This document shows positions 1-9,865 of a stretch of 34,756 bases of DNA, one piece after another. The stretch comes from Rhodobiaceae bacterium (GTDB lineage: Bacteria > Pseudomonadota > Alphaproteobacteria > Puniceispirillales > Puniceispirillaceae), in contig JAAZUU010000012.1 of NCBI GenBank assembly GCA_018624035.1, positions 1-34,756 of the forward strand, in the 5' to 3' direction. The number at the start of each line of letters is the position of its first letter. Position 1 is the stretch's first letter. The notes below the pieces were generated by a model, which was not told the DNA's origin, searched no databases, and was given only the letters and a program-made list of their open reading frames with translations. Both the position numbers and the translations under genes were made by a program.

Positions 1-1083
1 CAGCAGTTCCGCAAGCCTTTCAAAATCCGCCTCACCGGTGTTCCAGCCACCGGAAATCCGAATGGCACGGCTGGCATCCACGCCCGCGCCCATGGCCTTC
101 AATACGTGGCTTTCATGCACCTTGCCGGATGAACAGGCGGACCCGGCGCTGATCGCGACACCGGCAAGATCAAGCGACATGACCATCGTCTCGGCACTCT
201 TCTCATTGACCGCCAGACAGGCGGTGTTGGCGATCCGGCCAGCCGCCGCCCCGAACAGCCGCACATCATTGCGCCCAGCTGTCAGAAGTGATTCCAGCCG
301 GTCGCGCCAGCCCGCCATGGCCCAGTAATGCGCCATGTCGTCGAATGCCGCCGTCGCCGCCGCGCCGAAACCCACAATTCCCAGAAAATTCTCGGTGCCG
401 GACCGCCGTCCCTGTTCCTGGCCACCACCGCGAAGCAGGCTCGTCATCCGCAGGCCTGGCCTGACCAGCAGCGCGCCAACACCGGTCGGCCCGCCGATCT
501 TGTGCGCCGACAGGCTGGCATAATCCAGTCCGGATGCGGCAAAATCCAGATGCCGTTTGCCAAGAATCTGCACCATGTCGCTGTGCGTTGCCACACCGGC
601 CTCCCGCGCCAGCGCCACCATTTCGGCAATCGGTTGCAGAACACCTGTTTCGTTATTCGCATACATCACCGAGACAAGAGTCCGCCGGCGCCTGTCATCG
701 GGAAGCGATTCCAGAACATCGCGAAGCTGATCAAGGTCGATCCGGCCCTCGCCATCAACGCCTATGATGGTGGCTTTGGGGACCGCTCTGAGGACTGAAT
801 CATGTTCCACCGCGCTGGTGATGACATGATCGAATACCGACAGGGCGAGGTTGTTCGCCTCGGTGCCACCACTGGTGAACACCACATCGGCGCCGCGGCA
901 CCCGGCCAGAATGGCGATTTCGGCGCGCGCCGATTCCACCGCCATTCGCGCCGCACGGCCATAACCATGAACCGAGGACGGGTTTGATGGCGGGCCCATC
1001 GCCGCCTGCATCGCGGTCATCGCCTCGGGGCGGAGCGGAGCGGTGGCGTTGTTGTCGAAATAGAGTTGTGGCCGGGGCGGCAT
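1..1083 (-). CDS. Cysteine desulfurase (NifS/IscS-type, class V aminotransferase), truncated at left window edge
   Basis: Manual reverse translation from ATG at 1083: MPPRPQLYFDNNATAPLRPEAMTAMQAAMGPPSNPSSVHGYGRAAR...VVFTSGGTEANNLAL...VMYANNETGVLQPI...HSDMVQILGK...SLSAHKIGGPTGVGALLVRPG...GGGQEQGRRSGTEN. These are typical NifS motifs. The frame is open through base 1 and absent from the supplied ORF track. Confidence 0.93.
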   Translation of the reverse strand, partial: MPPRPQLYFDNNATAPLRPEAMTAMQAAMGPPSNPSSVHGYGRAARMAVESARAEIAILAGCRGADVVFTSGGTEANNLALSVFDHVITSAVEHDSVLRAVPKATIIGVDGEGRIDLDQLRDVLESLPDDRRRRTLVSVMYANNETGVLQPIAEMVALAREAGVATHSDMVQILGKRHLDFAASGLDYASLSAHKIGGPTGVGALLVRPGLRMTSLLRGGGQEQGRRSGTENFLGIVGFGAAATAAFDDMAHYWAMAGWRDRLESLLTAGRNDVRLFGAAAGRIANTACLAVNEKSAETMVMSLDLAGVAISAGSACSSGKVHESHVLKAMGAGVDASRAIRISGGWNTGEADFERLAELL

Positions 1084-1092
1084 GGCGGCAGC

Positions 1093-1872
1093 TCAGCTCT
1101 CGCCTTTCGGCAGATCAAGCCCGTCCCGATCGCCAATCGCCTCCTTGCCGGCCTCATCATGAAGCTTGGTCGGCGACAACCGGTCCTCCATGTCATTCAG
1201 CCTGGCGCGAAGCGTCTGCACCTCGGCGACAAGCGCCTCGATTGTGCGGGCGCGCGGGTCGACCTCATCGGGGTGTGAAACGGCGTAGGCGGCAAACGGG
1301 CGTTCCTCGGCGGGCGGCACACGCTTAGCGGCCAACTGGCGTGCCGGCACGCCAACAACAGTGGCCCCCGCGGGAACATCGCGCGTGACCACCGAATTGC
1401 CGCCAACACGGGCGCCCTGATGGACCGTCAGATCGCCAAGGATCTGCGCCCCTGAACCGACGATAACGTCATCTTCCAGCGTCGGATGGCGCTTGACCGA
1501 ACGCTGCGATTCGGCATCGACCGCCGGCAGGACACCGCCAAGGGTCACCCCCTGATACAGCGTCACGTTACGGCCGATCACCGTTGTCTCGCCAATCACC
1601 ACGCCGGAGCCGTGATCGACAAAGAAGCCGCAGCCGATTGTCGCTCCGGGGTGGATCTCGATCCCGGTAAACCAGCGCGCCAGCTGCATGATGAAACGCC
1701 CGGGAAACTTCAGACCAGCGCGCCAAAAGGGGTTGGCAATCCGATAGGCCAGCATCACCTGGAAGCTTGGATAGAGGAACATCGCCGCCAGACGGCCGCC
1801 GGCAGCGGGGTCTCGCTCGAGGATTGCGGTCAAGTCGCGGTTCAGCTTTGCGAACATGGCTCCGGACTCCAT
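1093..1872 (-). CDS. cysE: Serine O-acetyltransferase
   Basis: Left-handed beta-helix hexapeptide repeats (GIEIHPGATIGCGFFVDHGSGVVIGETTVIGRNVTLYQGVTLGG...RHPTLEDDVIVGSGAQILGD). The track start at 2265 overlaps the divergent hydrolase, so the real start is probably 1872 (MESGAMFAKL) or 1857 (MFAKL). Confidence 0.9.
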   Translation of the reverse strand: MESGAMFAKLNRDLTAILERDPAAGGRLAAMFLYPSFQVMLAYRIANPFWRAGLKFPGRFIMQLARWFTGIEIHPGATIGCGFFVDHGSGVVIGETTVIGRNVTLYQGVTLGGVLPAVDAESQRSVKRHPTLEDDVIVGSGAQILGDLTVHQGARVGGNSVVTRDVPAGATVVGVPARQLAAKRVPPAEERPFAAYAVSHPDEVDPRARTIEALVAEVQTLRARLNDMEDRLSPTKLHDEAGKEAIGDRDGLDLPKGES

Positions 1873-1986
1873 GGTCGGATTCTGTTGATACCAGAAAAAC
1901 AGCACCGTACTGTGCAAGCCGGGTTGGCCTGCAGATCTGTTTAAGATATAAGCCGATCTCACAAAATCACAAGGTAACGGATAAAT

Positions 1987-2649
1987 ATGCCCGAGGTCAT
2001 CATAAACGGACCCGAGGGGCGCCTTGAATGCTGGTACATGCCAGCCGAGGCCCCTGACGCGCCAACCGCCCTGATCCTGCATCCCGAGCCGGACAAGGGC
2101 GGCACCATGAACAACCGCGTGACCTACGCGCTGTACCAGCATTTCCAGTCGCGCGGCTTTGCCGTCATGCGGTTCAATTTCCGCGGCGTCGGCAGAAGTC
2201 AGGGCACCTATGACAACGGCGATGGCGAACTTTCGGATGCGGCGACGGCGATGGACTGGCTGCAATCACAGACACCGGCGTCAAGCCAGTGCTGGATCGC
2301 CGGGTTTTCCTTCGGGTCATGGATCGGCATGCAGTTGATGATGCGCCGGCCGGAAATCCAGGGGTTCATCTCCGTCACACCGCCGGCGGCGACGCATGAT
2401 TTCACCTTCCTGGCTCCCTGTCCGGCATCCGGGCTCATCGTCCATGGCGAGCAGGACGCGGCCGTGCCGCCGGAAACCGTCCACAAGCTTGTCGAGCGGC
2501 TTTCGATCCAGAAAGGCGTCGAAATCAAGGTCGACATCGTTCCCGGGGCCAATCACTTCTTCACCGATCATCTCGACCCGCTGATCGAGCATGTGTCGAC
2601 CTATCTTGATGAGGCACTGCCAAAGCCAGCCGAAGCGCCGCTTTTCTAA
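1987..2649 (+). CDS. Alpha/beta hydrolase family protein
   Basis: 220 aa ORF with a GFSFGSW nucleophile elbow, LILHPEPDKGGTMNN, RFNFRGVGRSQG and a C-terminal GANHFF His motif. Confidence 0.85.
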   Translation: MPEVIINGPEGRLECWYMPAEAPDAPTALILHPEPDKGGTMNNRVTYALYQHFQSRGFAVMRFNFRGVGRSQGTYDNGDGELSDAATAMDWLQSQTPASSQCWIAGFSFGSWIGMQLMMRRPEIQGFISVTPPAATHDFTFLAPCPASGLIVHGEQDAAVPPETVHKLVERLSIQKGVEIKVDIVPGANHFFTDHLDPLIEHVSTYLDEALPKPAEAPLF

Positions 2650-2664
2650 ACGGGAAAACGACAG

Positions 2665-3909
2665 ATGACACACCGGTCAGACCTCATCAGGCTGTTCTCC
2701 GCGCGCGGATACATCCACCAGGCGACCAATATCGACGGCCTGGATGAACGGGCGTCGCAGCAGATCATTCCGGCCTATATCGGATTTGATTGTACCGCGA
2801 ACAGCCTGCATGTCGGCTCGCTTGTGCAAATCATGATGCTTCGTGCCCTGCAGAAGACCGGCCACAAGCCCATCGTCCTGATGGGCGGCGGCACAACCAA
2901 GGTCGGCGATCCTTCGGGCAAGGATGCCGCGCGCCCGCTGCTGTCCGAGCATGATATCGAACAGAACAAGCAGGGCATCTTTCAGGTTTTCGAGAAATAT
3001 CTGACCTTTGGAGACGGACCGACCGACGCCATCATGGTCGATAACGCTTCATGGCTGGATGGCCTGGCCTATATCCGCTTCCTGCGTGATTTCGGACCAC
3101 ATTTTTCGGTCAACCGCATGCTTGCCATGGATTCGGTGAAACTCCGCCTCGAACGCGAACAGCCACTGTCCTTCCTCGAATTCAATTACGCCATTCTTCA
3201 GGCCTATGATTTCCTGGAATTGCGACGCCGCTATGGATGCCTGCTGCAGATGGGCGGCTCGGACCAATGGGGCAATATCGTCAGCGGCATCGATCTGACA
3301 CGCCGCGTCGACACCCAGGAAATCTACGGGCTCACGTCACCGCTGATCACCACGGCGTCGGGCGCCAAGATGGGCAAGTCTGCGGATGGCGCTATCTGGC
3401 TGAATGAGGATAGGCTGTCAGCCTTCGATTTCTGGCAGTTCTGGCGCAATACCGAGGACGCCGATGTCGTCCGCTTCCTGGCCCTGTTCACCGAATTGCC
3501 GATGGACGAGGTGGCGCGGCTTGGCGGGCTTGAGGGCGCCGAAGTCAACGAGGCGAAAATCATTCTCGCCAACGAGGCGACGGCCCTTTGCCATGGTGCC
3601 GATGCTGCCCGTGCCGCCATGGAAACGGCCCAGCAGACCTTCGCCGGTGGCGGTGTTGGTGAAGGCCTGCCGCAGGAGAAGGTATCGGCCGATGAGGCCG
3701 ACGGGATGGGCATTATCGCCGCGCTGGTCAAGGTCGGGTTTGCCAAATCCAACGGTGAAGCGCGACGTCTGATTCGTGGTGGCGGGGCGCGTCTGAATGA
3801 CGTTCCGATCAGCGATGAGGAACATCTGCTGAGCGTCGCCGATTTCAGCGATGGCCGTGCCAAGATCTCGGCCGGCAAGAAACGTCACGCGCTTCTTGTC
3901 CTGTCCTGA
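2665..3909 (+). CDS. tyrS: Tyrosyl-tRNA synthetase
   Basis: HVGS class I signature ([14 protein letters not shown]), [17 protein letters not shown] ([16 protein letters not shown]) and a C-terminal S4-like domain. Confidence 0.96.
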   Translation: MTHRSDLIRLFSARGYIHQATNIDGLDERASQQIIPAYIGFDCTANSLHVGSLVQIMMLRALQKTGHKPIVLMGGGTTKVGDPSGKDAARPLLSEHDIEQNKQGIFQVFEKYLTFGDGPTDAIMVDNASWLDGLAYIRFLRDFGPHFSVNRMLAMDSVKLRLEREQPLSFLEFNYAILQAYDFLELRRRYGCLLQMGGSDQWGNIVSGIDLTRRVDTQEIYGLTSPLITTASGAKMGKSADGAIWLNEDRLSAFDFWQFWRNTEDADVVRFLALFTELPMDEVARLGGLEGAEVNEAKIILANEATALCHGADAARAAMETAQQTFAGGGVGEGLPQEKVSADEADGMGIIAALVKVGFAKSNGEARRLIRGGGARLNDVPISDEEHLLSVADFSDGRAKISAGKKRHALLVLS

Positions 3910-3923
3910 TCCGTCCTAAAACG

Positions 3924-6900
3924 CTAGCTGTCTGCCGAGCTGTCTTTCGGGCCGTCGGGTTGCGGGCCGAGGATGCGATCGCCTTCGCGGCGGATCCAGG
4001 ACGGGCTGAACAGGTCACGAAGCAGCCCCGGCACGATTGAGGCCGGGGTCACCGATGTACCGGGATCATCGACATCACCTTCAACCCGGAACTGCGTGAC
4101 AAACAGGCCGGCCTTGTCGACTCCGGTCAGAATTTCCCCAACAAGCGGAATCACGCCGATGATCTGGCTCAGGAAACTGGCAGGCACCAGATTGCCGCTG
4201 ACATCGACGATACGTGTTGCCCGGTCATATTTGCCGACAAAGGCAACCGACACGGCCTGGCCGCGGCCGGTGACCTGTCTGAGGATCACCTCGCTGCCTC
4301 GCTTCTCGATCGCCGCCTCACCCCAGGCAAAGCCGGTGCCCTCACCCTCGACGAGATTATATAGTCCGATCGGCGCCAGAACCGAAAAGGCGCGGACAGC
4401 GGCCGGCGCCTCGACCACCGAAAAATTGGTGATCCGGATATTCGTGTCGAAATTCTCGTACCCGTCGATAAACCGTGTCTTCAGGAACATCTCGCCAGAC
4501 CTGATCGTGTCGGTCACGCGCAGCCCCTTCAGCGTGCCGCCGCCATTTTCCGAGGCCAGGGTCAGTTCAGGCACCTTGCCGTCGAGGGCGGTGTAGGTGA
4601 GCGTGGTCTCGGCCCCGCCTATGACCCCAACACCGTTGACGAAGTCCCCGCCCTTGCCAAAGCTGAGCTGAAGCTCGCTCTCATTGATCAAAGGTCTCTT
4701 GTTGTAGAGGAGATTGCCGGAGAAGGACGCCTCACCGCCGCCATCACCTTCCTTGTTGCCGGTGACGTGACCGCTCAGCGTGATTCCGTCTCCAACGAAA
4801 ATCTGATCGGCAAGAATGTCGAAGCTGACCGGTCGTCCCTCGCCGATGCCAAGATTGCGGCGTAGCGGGACAAGATCAATCTGCACCGCTTCGGCCTCGA
4901 CCACCCAATGCTGGTTCTCGTCCCGTGACAGCATCATGGTCCTGATGTCGTTGCCGGGCCAGTTCAACCGTTCAAACACCGCCTTCGTCAGTCCGAAACT
5001 GCCATCTCCACGCTGTCCGAAATCCACCCGTCCAACGGCCTTCAGGCTGCCTGCAACCAGATCGATATCCTCAATCGAGACCAGGTTCCCCTTGCGAAGG
5101 ATCAGCCTTGTGGTGACACGGCCTTCCTCGGCTGGCAGCTTGACCCAGGCCAGAGCCGGCACATTGATGGAGGCGTCATTGAGATCAAGCGCGAGTTCGA
5201 CTTCGAAATCCGCAAGATCGATCCCTGTCGCCAGCTCGATACGGCCACCAAGAGCCCCGCCAATCTCAAGGCCAGACAGTCGCGAGGCAAGCCTGGCGAG
5301 ACCCGGCGCATTCGGCGCGTCGGCCCTGACCTGCAACAGATCCCCGTCACGGTCATTCGTCACGACAAAATCCACCGGTGCGCCAAACACCGTGGCTATA
5401 CCGGAAATCTCGGTTTTCGACCGTGACAGATGCATGACCAGTTCGGCATCCCGCACCATGTCAACAAGTGGCACTCCATCGAAACTTCCCTTCTGGACGA
5501 TGATATCAGTCTCGATCTCAACGTCGGCACGTCGCGGGGTGCCACCCGCCGGGAACCGCGCACGCAGATCGACATTGGCACGCCCTGACATGGCGAGAGC
5601 GCCAAGGTCGATTCCGTCTCCGCTGCCATAGCCAAGCGCCACCGCGATGTCCGCGACCCGCGCAAGGTCGCTGTCGACAGTCGACACGGCAAGCATCGCC
5701 CGGCCCTGCCCGGCTGCGCCGCCTCGCTGATAGGTCACCTTCGACGGCAGGCCAAGCAGCGTGGCATCACCACGGATCTGGAACTGCGATCTGTCGACGA
5801 TGAAGTTGACATTTGCCTCCCGTGCCTCGGCACCAAGCGGCAGATTGGTGAAAGTCCCGTTGCTGACACTGCCCTCAACCTCGAACCCGATATCGGCCGA
5901 CTTGAGCCCGCGACGAACAGGAAAACTCGTTCTGAGGGCAAGTTCACTATGGCCAGCGGCTTTGACTTTCATCAGCTCGCCGCTCTTGCCACCAAAACCG
6001 AAACGTGACGCGACGCGGATGACTTCACCAACATCTCCCGCAAGACGCAGATCGGTGCGTCCCATTGCCGGCTTGCCACCAATGACGGGTACGATCTCCA
6101 CCTTGCCCGTCGACAGTTCGAGTCCCTCGACACGGCCCTCGGTCAGGATGATCTCACCGCGATTGTCGGAAATGGTCAGGCGGCCATCAAGATTCGTGAA
6201 TGCCGGCAGTTTCGCATTCAGTTCGAGACGCGCATCACGCATTGTCACCGTCCCGTCGAGGCGCGAGATCCGTGGCCGTTCGCCCGTGAAATCGCTGATC
6301 ACCTCGAGCCGGATATCCTCGACACGCCCCTGCGGCATCTTCTGCCCGACCCAGTTTCTGGTCTTGCTGACAAGCCACTCTGGCCAGATAGCGTGGAATT
6401 CGCGGACATCCATGGCACCCGCCGCGATCTTCAGGTCGGCTCCCGAAATGGCCCATCCATCGCTGAGGAACAGATCGCCACTGATACCGACACTGCCGCC
6501 ATTGGCCAGCGTCAGGCTGATATCCTGCAACGCGAATCTGCTTCCCTGTAATGCGGCGTTGATCTGGACACGGGTCAGTGGCAAGGGTGTGTCGCGATCC
6601 ACGATTTTCGGACTGCCGTCACTGACTCCGACTGACAGGGTGAGCGCCTCGACGGCGCCTTGCCGGCCGAGCCGAAGCGCGACATTGCCGTCGGCGACAC
6701 CGGTCAGCCTTTCATATTGCTGTGCCCCGACATCAACCAACACATCGCGGACGGCCGATGCCAGGTCAAGCTGCACGATGTCCAGCGACGAGCCGTCTCG
6801 CTGGAAACCACCACTTATTTCGAGTTCGAAATTCTCAAGCCGTCCTCCCGCCGCCCTTTGCATCAGCGCGGCACGCGCTCCAGATGCCAGCCCGGCAGGC

Positions 6901-7994
6901 CATTCCTCATAGATTTGTTCTATCGGCCATCGGTTGCCGCGAAGGCGAAGCGCAAGCTGCGGCACCGCATCACGAAGGCCGCGGAGATCTCCCGACAGTG
7001 ACAGGGTGCGGCCCTTGGTCAGAACCAGCTCGCCCTGCGCCAGCGACAATTCGCCGGTGCCATGATTGTATCCGATCACGACCGACCCGGTGTCATATGC
7101 CAGGACGGGAAGTCCGGCGGTCGTAAGGTCGAGACGCCCCTCGACCGCCACGATATCCATATCCGCCACATCCAGCAGACCGGCACTGATTGACAGGTTG
7201 GCAGTGCCGGACAGCCGGCCGGCCTCGCCAACTGCCTGAGGGATTTGTGGTGAAATCGCCGGCAGGCCTCTGGTGGTGAGCTCATCCAGTTTGATATCGA
7301 TCCGGAAATCCTTGCGAACCAGATCGCCAATGGCGGATACCGACATCATACCGGCTGATGCACCTTCAATCAGCCGTTCTCCATCAACAAGGCCGACGAA
7401 TGTGCCATCCGCCGCGGAGGCGAATTCGAATTCCACATTCTCAAAACGCACCGGATCAGCCTTGCCGGTCGGATCACGCAGCGTCAAACCAGCCGAGGCG
7501 ATGGTGATCTGACGCCCCGCCATGCTGTCATCGCCCGCATTGGCGGTCGGTGTGGCCACAGTTGCCGCCAACGCGCCAAGCGGCGAGGCGCGCCAACTCG
7601 CCGGATCAAGCGTGAGGTCGAGATCAATGCCGGTCAGCACGATATCCGACGGTGCCCACTGCAACAGCGCGTAGGGTGACATGACAACGCTTGCCTGCGG
7701 TATTGTCAGCGAATTGTCATCGAGGGTGAGATCAACGTCGGATGCGAGGACGGTCAGTGTGAAGGACGGGAGCTGAACCTCGACACCGACATCGGCAACC
7801 GCAACCGGCACCCCGCCAAGACGCTTGCTGAGTTCGGCCTGCAACAGACCGGCAAGGCCGCCAGCGTTGGCAATGTACACAAACGGGATGATGACACCGG
7901 CCAGAACAGCTGCCAGCAGACCAAGCAGCACGAACCGCATCACGCGACGTAGCGGCTTCGCCTCGGTCTGTCTTGGCTGTGTTCCCTGCACCAT
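3924..7994 (-). CDS. Large AsmA-like / YhdP-like (DUF3971) inner-membrane-anchored protein
   Basis: 1356 aa ORF with one N-terminal TM segment (VLLGLLAAVLAGVIIPFVYIANAG), repetitive beta-rich body and AsmA-like C-terminus (FDTNIRITNFSVVEAPAAVRAFSVLAPIGLYNLVEGEGTGFAWGEA). Confidence 0.82.
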   Translation of the reverse strand: MVQGTQPRQTEAKPLRRVMRFVLLGLLAAVLAGVIIPFVYIANAGGLAGLLQAELSKRLGGVPVAVADVGVEVQLPSFTLTVLASDVDLTLDDNSLTIPQASVVMSPYALLQWAPSDIVLTGIDLDLTLDPASWRASPLGALAATVATPTANAGDDSMAGRQITIASAGLTLRDPTGKADPVRFENVEFEFASAADGTFVGLVDGERLIEGASAGMMSVSAIGDLVRKDFRIDIKLDELTTRGLPAISPQIPQAVGEAGRLSGTANLSISAGLLDVADMDIVAVEGRLDLTTAGLPVLAYDTGSVVIGYNHGTGELSLAQGELVLTKGRTLSLSGDLRGLRDAVPQLALRLRGNRWPIEQIYEEWPAGLASGARAALMQRAAGGRLENFELEISGGFQRDGSSLDIVQLDLASAVRDVLVDVGAQQYERLTGVADGNVALRLGRQGAVEALTLSVGVSDGSPKIVDRDTPLPLTRVQINAALQGSRFALQDISLTLANGGSVGISGDLFLSDGWAISGADLKIAAGAMDVREFHAIWPEWLVSKTRNWVGQKMPQGRVEDIRLEVISDFTGERPRISRLDGTVTMRDARLELNAKLPAFTNLDGRLTISDNRGEIILTEGRVEGLELSTGKVEIVPVIGGKPAMGRTDLRLAGDVGEVIRVASRFGFGGKSGELMKVKAAGHSELALRTSFPVRRGLKSADIGFEVEGSVSNGTFTNLPLGAEAREANVNFIVDRSQFQIRGDATLLGLPSKVTYQRGGAAGQGRAMLAVSTVDSDLARVADIAVALGYGSGDGIDLGALAMSGRANVDLRARFPAGGTPRRADVEIETDIIVQKGSFDGVPLVDMVRDAELVMHLSRSKTEISGIATVFGAPVDFVVTNDRDGDLLQVRADAPNAPGLARLASRLSGLEIGGALGGRIELATGIDLADFEVELALDLNDASINVPALAWVKLPAEEGRVTTRLILRKGNLVSIEDIDLVAGSLKAVGRVDFGQRGDGSFGLTKAVFERLNWPGNDIRTMMLSRDENQHWVVEAEAVQIDLVPLRRNLGIGEGRPVSFDILADQIFVGDGITLSGHVTGNKEGDGGGEASFSGNLLYNKRPLINESELQLSFGKGGDFVNGVGVIGGAETTLTYTALDGKVPELTLASENGGGTLKGLRVTDTIRSGEMFLKTRFIDGYENFDTNIRITNFSVVEAPAAVRAFSVLAPIGLYNLVEGEGTGFAWGEAAIEKRGSEVILRQVTGRGQAVSVAFVGKYDRATRIVDVSGNLVPASFLSQIIGVIPLVGEILTGVDKAGLFVTQFRVEGDVDDPGTSVTPASIVPGLLRDLFSPSWIRREGDRILGPQPDGPKDSSADS

Positions 7995-8161
7995 ACCGGC
8001 CCTGTCAGCGCCCGATCATCGCGCCGTTTGTATCACGTCGTTCACATACTGTCTTGCGATCATTGAAACTCTTCCCACCTTCCAGAAAGACACCAAAATC
8101 CGGCCAGCCATCACAGATGCTGGCCTCGTATATTGAACCCAGAACTCGGGAGATCATCACC

Positions 8162-8620
8162 ATGCTGGAAACAGGCACGAAACTGCCTCCCTTTACCATT
8201 CCGACCGACACCGGATCCTTCTCGATGGCAGACAAGGTCGGCAAGAATGTGGTCGTATTCTTCTTTCCCCGCGCCGACACCAGCGGATGCACGAAAGAAG
8301 CTGTCGCCTTTTCCGGGCTTATGTCTGATTTCTCGGCGGCAGGCTGCGAGGTAATCGGCATTTCAAAGGACACCGCGGCGAAACAGGCCAAATTCCGGGC
8401 GAAGCACGGCCTGACCTGTGAGCTTGGCGCCGATGACGCAACGGACATCTGCGAGACGTTCGGTGTCTGGGTCGAAAAATCCATGTATGGCCGGACCTAT
8501 ATGGGTATCCAGCGCGCCACCTTCCTGATCGATGGTACCGGAACGGTTGTCGAGGTTTGGCCGAAGGTGAAGGTGGCAGGCCATGCCGAGGAGGTGCTAG
8601 CCCGCGCGCAGGCGCTCTGA
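8162..8620 (+). CDS. bcp: Thioredoxin-dependent peroxiredoxin, BCP/PrxQ family
   Basis: MLETGTKLPPFTIPTDTG...VVVFFFPRADTSGCTKEAVAFS (PxxxTxxC peroxidatic motif). The track start at 7973 overlaps the upstream divergent gene; 8162 fits family length. Confidence 0.9.
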   Translation: MLETGTKLPPFTIPTDTGSFSMADKVGKNVVVFFFPRADTSGCTKEAVAFSGLMSDFSAAGCEVIGISKDTAAKQAKFRAKHGLTCELGADDATDICETFGVWVEKSMYGRTYMGIQRATFLIDGTGTVVEVWPKVKVAGHAEEVLARAQAL

Positions 8621-8630
8621 CACGCTGTTC

Positions 8631-9743
8631 TCAGCTGTCGCGCTGCGCCCCGACCCGCGCCGCCAGGCTGGCCTCGACGAAATCGTCCAGATCACCGTCA
8701 AGAACGCCCCCGGCATTGCCCTTTTCGATGTTGGTGCGAAGATCCTTCACCATCTGGTAGGGATGCAGCACATAGGACCTGATCTGGTTTCCCCAGCCGA
8801 TATCGGTCTTTGACGAGGCCGCATCATTCGCCGCTTCCTCGCGCTTCTGGAGTTCCAGTTCGTAAAGACGCGCCTTCAGCATGTTCAGAGCGGTGGCGCG
8901 GTTGCGGTGCTGCGAGCGGTCATTCTGGCACTGCACCACGATATTCGTAGGCAGATGGGTGATCCGGATTGCCGAATCCGTCTTGTTGACATGCTGCCCG
9001 CCGGCACCGGAGGCACGGTAGGTGTCGACGCGCAGATCCTTGTCCTCGACCTCGATCTCGATATCATCATCGACAACCGGATAGACCCAGGCGCTGGCAA
9101 AGCTGGTATGCCGCCGGGCCGAGCTGTCATAGGGCGAGATCCGGACGAGCCTGTGGACACCCGATTCCGTTTTCAGCCAGCCATAGGCATTGTCACCCTC
9201 GATCCGCATCGTGACCGACTTGATGCCGGCCTCCTCACCCGCACTCTCCTCAATCATCTGCAACTTGAATCCGCGACGCTCGCACCAACGGCTATACATG
9301 CGTACCAGCATGGCGGCCCAGTCCTGGGCCTCGGTTCCGCCAGCGCCGGCGTGGATTTCCAGAAAGCAGTCATTACCATCGGCCTCGCCCGACAGCAGGC
9401 TTTCAAGCTGCCGCTTCTCGGCCAGTGTCACAAGTTCCACAAGCGACGCCTCGGCCTCGGCGACAACCTCCTCATCACCCTCCATCTCGCCAAGTTCGAT
9501 GAGCCCCGTCGCGTCATCGAGTTCAGCCTGAAGCGTGGTGATCGCCTCGATCTGACGTTGCAGGCGATTCTTCTCACGCATGGCTTCCTGCGCGGCGGCC
9601 TGGTCATTCCAGAAATCACCCTCGGCGCTCAGCGCTTCCAACTCGGCGAGACGTGCCGTCGCGACCTCGAAATCGACATGTTTCCTGAGAAGGTCGATGG
9701 CCGTCGTGACAATATCGATCTGGGCTTGCGTTTCGGCTTGCAT
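8631..9743 (-). CDS. prfB: Peptide chain release factor 2
   Basis: GGQ motif (ASGAGGQHVNKTDSAIRITHLPTNIVVQCQNDRSQHRNR) and GVHRLVRISPYDSSARRHTSFASAWVYP. Likely start MQAETQ at 9743; the longer track start is less likely. Confidence 0.95.
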   Translation of the reverse strand: MQAETQAQIDIVTTAIDLLRKHVDFEVATARLAELEALSAEGDFWNDQAAAQEAMREKNRLQRQIEAITTLQAELDDATGLIELGEMEGDEEVVAEAEASLVELVTLAEKRQLESLLSGEADGNDCFLEIHAGAGGTEAQDWAAMLVRMYSRWCERRGFKLQMIEESAGEEAGIKSVTMRIEGDNAYGWLKTESGVHRLVRISPYDSSARRHTSFASAWVYPVVDDDIEIEVEDKDLRVDTYRASGAGGQHVNKTDSAIRITHLPTNIVVQCQNDRSQHRNRATALNMLKARLYELELQKREEAANDAASSKTDIGWGNQIRSYVLHPYQMVKDLRTNIEKGNAGGVLDGDLDDFVEASLAARVGAQRDS

Positions 9744-9865
9744 GGACTGTCCAATCATTCTGCCGGGCCGGCCCCGGACGCGGCTAGAAGTAGCGCGACG
9801 GCCATTGACTGACAAGGGTTAAGCCGCCGGCATGCCGCCGCCGGGTCCGGTCAGGCCAGGCTCTC

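Noticed and set aside
1873-2265. Extended CysE N-terminus from the ORF track (start at 2265)
   Set aside because: It would overlap the divergent alpha/beta hydrolase and has no CysE similarity.
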